Assembly: GCA_018063105.1 (NCBI GenBank)
Contig: JAGOQX010000007.1
Span: 1 to 44,164, forward strand
Source: Patescibacteria group bacterium
GTDB lineage: Bacteria; Patescibacteriota; Patescibacteriia; 2-12-FULL-60-25
Direction: 5' to 3'
DNA: 44,164 bases
Both the position numbers and the translations under genes were made by a program. This document shows, piece by piece, positions 39,534-44,164 of the stretch (its first letter is position 1; the number at the start of each line of letters is the position of its first letter). Below the pieces are notes generated by a model, which was not told the DNA's origin, did no database searches, and saw only the letters and a list, made by a program, of their open reading frames with translations.

Positions 39534-40178
39534 ATGCTTTCCGTCTTCTTTGATCAGCCTGCTATTTTCCTTGCCTGGGTATTGGCATTTCTTGTTGCCC
39601 TGTCTTTTCACGAGTTTTGCCATGCCTTAGCCGCAACATTGTTGGGTGACTCTACCCCTGGACGCATGGGGCGTCTTACTCTAAATCCGGTGGCTCATAT
39701 CGATATGATTGGTTTGTTGGCCGTCCTATTTATTGGGTTCGGCTGGGGAAAGCCCGTCCAGTTTAATCCGTATAATTTGAAGTGGAAGAAGTGGGGGCCG
39801 ACGGCCGTGGCATTTGCTGGGCCGCTGAGCAATCTCTTTTTAGGTACGTTGTCTGCGATTGGTCTCATGATTGCGGGTCCACGATTAGGTTGTTCAAATT
39901 TGTTAACCGGTTTTCTCTTTCTAAGCTTGAATATCAACATTGCCTTAATGGTCTTTAATCTATTTCCACTTCCGCCTCTGGACGGATCAAAGGCGTTACT
40001 TGCATCGTTGAGCCATCCGAAATATCAATCATTTCGAACGTTTATTGAACAGAAGGGGCAATTGATATTGTTAGGCGTTATCTTAGTGGATGCATTGTTT
40101 GGTCTTGGAATATTTGCGCGCGTTATTTCGTTTGCGTCCGGAATATTCATGTATTTCTTCCCAGCGGTCTGTGTATGA
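39534..40178 (+). CDS. Site-2 protease-family (M50) membrane metalloprotease
   Basis: 214 residues. HEFCH at residues 26-30 within a membrane helix is the HExxH zinc motif, and NLFPLPPLDG at 142-151 supplies the Asp ligand, the two hallmarks of intramembrane M50 proteases. Several other hydrophobic segments are present. The family cleaves membrane proteins within the bilayer. No PDZ domain, so it is of the short type. It shares 4 bases with the following gene, so both are co-translated. Confidence 0.9.
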   Translation: MLSVFFDQPAIFLAWVLAFLVALSFHEFCHALAATLLGDSTPGRMGRLTLNPVAHIDMIGLLAVLFIGFGWGKPVQFNPYNLKWKKWGPTAVAFAGPLSNLFLGTLSAIGLMIAGPRLGCSNLLTGFLFLSLNINIALMVFNLFPLPPLDGSKALLASLSHPKYQSFRTFIEQKGQLILLGVILVDALFGLGIFARVISFASGIFMYFFPAVCV

Positions 40179-41752
40179 TGAATCGTTGGATTGCTGCTAT
40201 TCCTTCCGTTATTTCCGTTCAGCGTTTGGTGTCAGCGTTGATTGGAATGTCGTTGATGCTTATTTTTGTCATCGCGGTTGTCACTGGGGCAAAGACGCCA
40301 AGCGTGAATGAGGTGTTATTTGGAGTGTTTCCGGTGTTAGCATCTGCAGCAATCGTTGTAGTGTTTTGTTTAAAGATTTCTGTTCGTGAACGTTTTGCGC
40401 AGGCGCTTTCATATGCTGTTTCTGCCTGTGCTATTTCAGCGGGTATAGGTGCATTCGCAGCAATTCTTGGATTATGGAATGAAGGGGATTTGCTGACAGT
40501 CCTTACGCCGAGTCAAGCGTTTGCATCACTTGCATCTGCCGGCATCTGGCCGTTGTCGTATGGGCCTGAGGCGGCAATTCGTTTTGTTCCCATCGTTTGT
40601 GCTGTTGCCATTTTTCTTCGGATTCTTCGTGCGCGAGCATCGATGGCTCGGGCAGTTACTGTATCGGTGATTGCGTATCTTCTTCTGGGTCTGCTTATTC
40701 ATTCGTTGACGTGGATCGGATTTATGTTGTCGGTGACACATCGATCAGGGATTGAGTCTCCTATCGATGTATTCCGATTACTCGTCTCTTCACAGTCTGA
40801 CGGATATTGGGTGCGTCTTCAGAATGAGCGATTTTTTGCGTCCATGGGTCGCCAGGCAGAAGTTGGTTTAGCCGGGACGCGCGCTGGGATTCTGTATTTG
40901 TTTTCTGTGATCACGACATTTGGATTTTTAACGTACCGTTCATCTGCAGCCGTTGGATTACTGAAGCGATTGGTTTCCGCCCAATCTATCCGTTTGATAT
41001 CGCTTGGTATTATTGGTATCGCCCTTGCTTCCAGTGTTCCGGGTCAACACTCCTCTGTGAGCGATGGTATTGCGATGCTCGTTTTTCTCTGTTCATTAGT
41101 GCTTTGGGTTGTGTGGTGGCGAAATATGCGCGATCTTGAAGATGTTGCTCAAGACGAACAAGAGCATGCAGATCGTCCATTGCCATCCGGAGCAATCGCC
41201 CCGCATGTCTTAGAAGATGTTTCATTTCTTGCTCTCGCATTTGCACTGTTTGGAGGCTTGCTCCTCGGTTGGCCCGTCTGTGTTGGTTTTGTATGCGCAT
41301 CTCTTTCGGTGTGGGCGCTGTCTCGAGAGGGATTACAATGGAGAGATGGTGTTGTGACAAATCTTGTTGGAAGTATCGGTGTTGCCGTTTCACTTGGTTG
41401 GGCGGGTGTAGCGTTTGGTACTCGCGATGTCCTTGCGCCGAACTGGATGCTTCGAATCTTGTTAGCTACAGCAGTTGTTGTTGGTGCAACGTTCGCCGTT
41501 CGCCAAGTTCAGCTACTCCTTGAGTCACGATGGATGCAGGCAGTCCTCATTATCTCGGTGATGATGTTGGCTTTTATTGTTGCTGGACAGAGTGCATTTT
41601 GGTTATGTGCCTTACCAATCATCGCGCTATTATTGATCCTCATAAATAAACCTGGAAAGTGGTATCGATACGCGGCAAGAACGTTTGATCTCTTTCTCGT
41701 TGTCGTAATGTTCGTCGCTGTATTTATACCGTTTGTGATTCGGCATGCGTAG
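40175..41752 (+). CDS. Polytopic integral membrane protein, unknown function (525 aa)
   Basis: At least 14 hydrophobic segments cover almost the whole protein (for example LMLIFVIAVVTGA, AISAGIGAFAAILGLW, YLLLGLLIHSLTW, and FDLFLVVVMFVAVFIPF at the end). A short charged loop (LEDVAQDEQEHADRP) splits the protein near residue 330. No transporter motif is recognised. It begins with an ATG overlapping the stop of the site-2 protease gene, suggesting a functional link. Confidence 0.75.
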   Translation: MMNRWIAAIPSVISVQRLVSALIGMSLMLIFVIAVVTGAKTPSVNEVLFGVFPVLASAAIVVVFCLKISVRERFAQALSYAVSACAISAGIGAFAAILGLWNEGDLLTVLTPSQAFASLASAGIWPLSYGPEAAIRFVPIVCAVAIFLRILRARASMARAVTVSVIAYLLLGLLIHSLTWIGFMLSVTHRSGIESPIDVFRLLVSSQSDGYWVRLQNERFFASMGRQAEVGLAGTRAGILYLFSVITTFGFLTYRSSAAVGLLKRLVSAQSIRLISLGIIGIALASSVPGQHSSVSDGIAMLVFLCSLVLWVVWWRNMRDLEDVAQDEQEHADRPLPSGAIAPHVLEDVSFLALAFALFGGLLLGWPVCVGFVCASLSVWALSREGLQWRDGVVTNLVGSIGVAVSLGWAGVAFGTRDVLAPNWMLRILLATAVVVGATFAVRQVQLLLESRWMQAVLIISVMMLAFIVAGQSAFWLCALPIIALLLILINKPGKWYRYAARTFDLFLVVVMFVAVFIPFVIRHA

Positions 41753-41841
41753 GACTTCGAACGTGCTAGGTATTTTGTATTTTTTCATACGATACTCGCT
41801 TGTTCGTGATATACTCCAGTTAAATTTCGAAATAATTTTTT

Positions 41842-44164
41842 ATGCGCTTCGCATCTATGTCTGTAATAGTTCGTTTATCCTCCTTGTCCAAAGAGCGGAC
41901 ACGATGTAGAAAAGTCGGTTTGATGGTTGGTCTAATAAGTTGCTTGTTTTTCATCTCATCGGCTCACGCAACGCAGGCTGCAACCTGTACGTTTGATAAT
42001 GGGGGTGGTGATAATCTGTATAGCAATGCATTGAACTGGGGTGGTGGGATTCCTTGTGGTGGGGTGCCGACAGCATTGGATGCAGCGGTTATTCCTGCTG
42101 GCCAAATTGCGATTTTGGATGCAGATGCAACAGTTACAAACGCAAATATTGGTGGAGCTTTGCAAATGGGTACCTATAATTTTACGACAACAGCCGGTTT
42201 ATCATCATTTGGTGTGCCGGCTGGTGGATATGTGACCTCGACGAGTGGTACGCTCCATGTGCAGGGAGTTGCAAGTATTGATGGTACGGCAAGCACAACG
42301 AACGGTAATTTTTTGTTCGATAGTACGTTTACCGTTAATAACGGTGGTGTTTGGGATATTGCCGGTGGTAGTGCAACGGCCACCGGAAGACTGACGATTG
42401 CTAGCGGCGGAACCATGATTATGGGTGCAGGAGTTCTAGATGTAGGAAATGATTTTTTAAATAACGGAGGCACCTTCACAAAAGGTACTGGAACTGTTCG
42501 ACCTACGTCAGGCGGAGCCCAGGCATTTCCATGTACCGTGGATTTCTATAATTTTACGTCTCTCAAGACGGGTGGAACGCTGACATTTCAGGCGAGCATC
42601 GGAGATAATACGATGACGATTTCGAATGGATTAACGATGAGCGGTCTTGATACGATGACGCTTGGTAATGCCTGTCGTTTGATCGTGACTCCAGCTTGGA
42701 CCGTTCCTTCTGGTTCAACGTTTAACATCGCAACGCATTCCGTAACATCAACAGGCTCCTTGACCAATGCTGGAACATTTAATGCAGGATCTGGAACATT
42801 GGATTTGAATGGTAATTTCGTAAATACAGGAACGTTTGCTGCGCAGACGGGTACGGTTCGCGTGTATGGTACAGCGGATCAAGCATTGGCCGGTGTCCTT
42901 TATAACGATCTGACTTCATTGAAGTCATCCGGTACGGCTACTTTTGCAGCCAGCTCAACTGTATTGGGTGCGTTAACGATGAACGGGGGAACGCTCTCAT
43001 CTGGTACGAGCAACATGACGGTTGTTGGTGCCTCATCGATTATTTCGGGTGCGACGGTTACGTCCACAAGCGGAACGCTGACGTTTACGGGCGCGGCTAC
43101 TTCAACGGGTTCCATCGGATCAGTTTCAGGAAATATGTTGTTTAGCAGCACGCTCCAGAATAATGGCGTGCTTGATATCGGATCTGGAAATGCGACGACA
43201 ACGGATGTTGTCACAAGTGCGGGAACGATCTACGGACGAACTGGTACGTTGCACGTTGTCTCAGACTTTGTTAATACCGGAACGTTTACAAAAGGTACGG
43301 GAACGGTTGAGGCTACCGGTGGCGTCGCGCACGTCCTTCCTGGTGTTGAATATTACAATCTTACGATCAACAAAACGGACGGAATCGCTGAAACATTTGC
43401 CTCAAATGCAACAACGACAAATGCGTTTACGTTAACCTCTGGTATTTTGTCTATTGGATCACAGTTCTTCTACGTACCGGGCACATTCTCTAATGCGGGC
43501 GGTCTTGTGACGCGTTCCACCGGAAACGTTGTTCATCCAATTGATACATTTGCATTTACAAATGTCGGTGGGACGACGGTTACCTCATATACGACGGAAG
43601 ATACGATGTACATCAGAGCTGTTGATCCAGATCGAAACACATCGGGAACCACAACGCAGTCATTTAGTGTGACAGTCACTGCTGCAGGTGGTGGTGGAGA
43701 TTCAAACGTTGTCACACTTACTGAAACGGGTGTCGCAACAGGTATTTTTACCGGATCAATTAAATTGGTGTACGCCGGTGTTCCTACTCTAGGAACCGGT
43801 CAGATGCAGATTAGCGGAAGCACAACAGGGAACACGAGCTATACAGATGCATTTGATTCAACGGATACGACGAGCACATCTGTTACGTTGACATACACTG
43901 CGACGACGAATAATAACGGCGGTAGCGGTGGAGGTGGGAGCAGCGCGGCAGGAAGCGGTTTGTCTCCTGTTGTCACAACATTTATGACAACGGCGATTGA
44001 TCAGGCTCTCCTTGATAATTTAAAGAGAATTAGCGTTCAGATTCATGGTCTTGTGAAATTACCAAATGATGGTAATGCAGGAACGCAAGAGGACTCAGCT
44101 GTGTACTATGTGGGTGCAGATGGAAAGCGCCATGCCTTCCCGAATGTACAGACCTATGCAACGT
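41842..44164 (+). CDS. Secreted repeat-rich surface protein (3' end outside window)
   Basis: An open frame of 774 codons runs to the window end. Residues 30-55 form a signal peptide: a basic start, VGLMVGLISCLFFISSAHA, then a likely cleavage site near AHA-TQA. The rest is Gly/Thr/Ser/Asn-rich with short beta repeats; three longer units recur (GTFTKGTGTV / TGTFAAQTGTVRVYG / NTGTFTKGTGTVEATG, each followed by YNL/YNFT). Near residue 690 is an NNNGGSGGGGSS-type linker, then DSAVYYVGADGKRHAFPN, a module common at the ends of Parcubacteria surface proteins. It is probably an exported beta-helix adhesin or surface layer protein. Confidence 0.85.
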   Translation, partial: MRFASMSVIVRLSSLSKERTRCRKVGLMVGLISCLFFISSAHATQAATCTFDNGGGDNLYSNALNWGGGIPCGGVPTALDAAVIPAGQIAILDADATVTNANIGGALQMGTYNFTTTAGLSSFGVPAGGYVTSTSGTLHVQGVASIDGTASTTNGNFLFDSTFTVNNGGVWDIAGGSATATGRLTIASGGTMIMGAGVLDVGNDFLNNGGTFTKGTGTVRPTSGGAQAFPCTVDFYNFTSLKTGGTLTFQASIGDNTMTISNGLTMSGLDTMTLGNACRLIVTPAWTVPSGSTFNIATHSVTSTGSLTNAGTFNAGSGTLDLNGNFVNTGTFAAQTGTVRVYGTADQALAGVLYNDLTSLKSSGTATFAASSTVLGALTMNGGTLSSGTSNMTVVGASSIISGATVTSTSGTLTFTGAATSTGSIGSVSGNMLFSSTLQNNGVLDIGSGNATTTDVVTSAGTIYGRTGTLHVVSDFVNTGTFTKGTGTVEATGGVAHVLPGVEYYNLTINKTDGIAETFASNATTTNAFTLTSGILSIGSQFFYVPGTFSNAGGLVTRSTGNVVHPIDTFAFTNVGGTTVTSYTTEDTMYIRAVDPDRNTSGTTTQSFSVTVTAAGGGGDSNVVTLTETGVATGIFTGSIKLVYAGVPTLGTGQMQISGSTTGNTSYTDAFDSTDTTSTSVTLTYTATTNNNGGSGGGGSSAAGSGLSPVVTTFMTTAIDQALLDNLKRISVQIHGLVKLPNDGNAGTQEDSAVYYVGADGKRHAFPNVQTYAT

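Overview
This 44 kb window looks like a chromosome segment of a Candidate Phyla Radiation (Patescibacteria) bacterium, most likely of the Parcubacteria group. The reasons are a DUF4012 surface-polysaccharide-type protein next to a GT4 glycosyltransferase, a glycine-rich surface protein with a YYVGADGK-type module, many short lineage-specific ORFs, core genes that mostly lack Shine-Dalgarno (SD) sites, short or leaderless transcripts, and frequent GC-rich palindromic repeats. TGA ends several genes, so the code is standard. The lineage call is inference; the gene content is read from the sequence.

Layout. 1-1.7 kb: end-truncated gene with a possible PD-(D/E)XK nuclease motif and a tiny upstream partner. 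1.8-6.5 kb (minus): rplS, gmk, an RluD-type pseudouridine synthase, an orphan gene and a K+-independent-type membrane pyrophosphatase. 6.5-12.8 kb: accessory region with six tRNA loci, repeats, a hicBA toxin-antitoxin pair, a DUF1059-like / SprT-like / flavoreductase operon, and a tandem array of two 386-bp units, each made of a GIY-YIG nuclease gene, a palindromic repeat and the 3' part of tRNA-Pro. 12.9-21.3 kb: a probable defence island with a truncated and a full DinD, an HTH regulator, a PLD+SNF2 helicase and a large adenine methyltransferase. 21.3-25.5 kb: small unknown genes, a QxK-type nuclease, two paralogous acidic micro-proteins, a (p)ppGpp-hydrolase-like HD protein preceded by a candidate structured RNA, and a YqcC-like gene. 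25.6-31.3 kb: GT4 glycosyltransferase, DUF4012 protein and a membrane-anchored beta-sandwich protein. 31.3-34.3 kb: tRNA-Arg with its repeat, a small orphan, rnc, nusB, rpmF and ndk. 34.3-36.6 kb: a two-gene unit with a possible RelA/SpoT-like enzyme, a candidate 237-nt structured RNA, and an HU gene. 36.7-41.8 kb: PH-like membrane protein, LOG-family protein, malic enzyme, rpmB, site-2 protease and a polytopic membrane protein. 41.8 kb to the end: a large secreted repeat protein cut by the window edge.

How it fits together. Housekeeping genes (translation, RNA processing, nucleotide metabolism, pyrophosphate-driven ion pumping, malate decarboxylation) are interspersed with accessory islands next to tRNA genes. 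The clearest new structure is the GIY-YIG / tRNA-Pro tandem array. A degraded tRNA-Pro fragment beside it carries the same palindromic repeat in the same D-loop position. A second recurrent structure is a repeat found directly after three different tRNA genes. The strongest defence candidate is the overlapping PLD-SNF2 helicase / methyltransferase pair.
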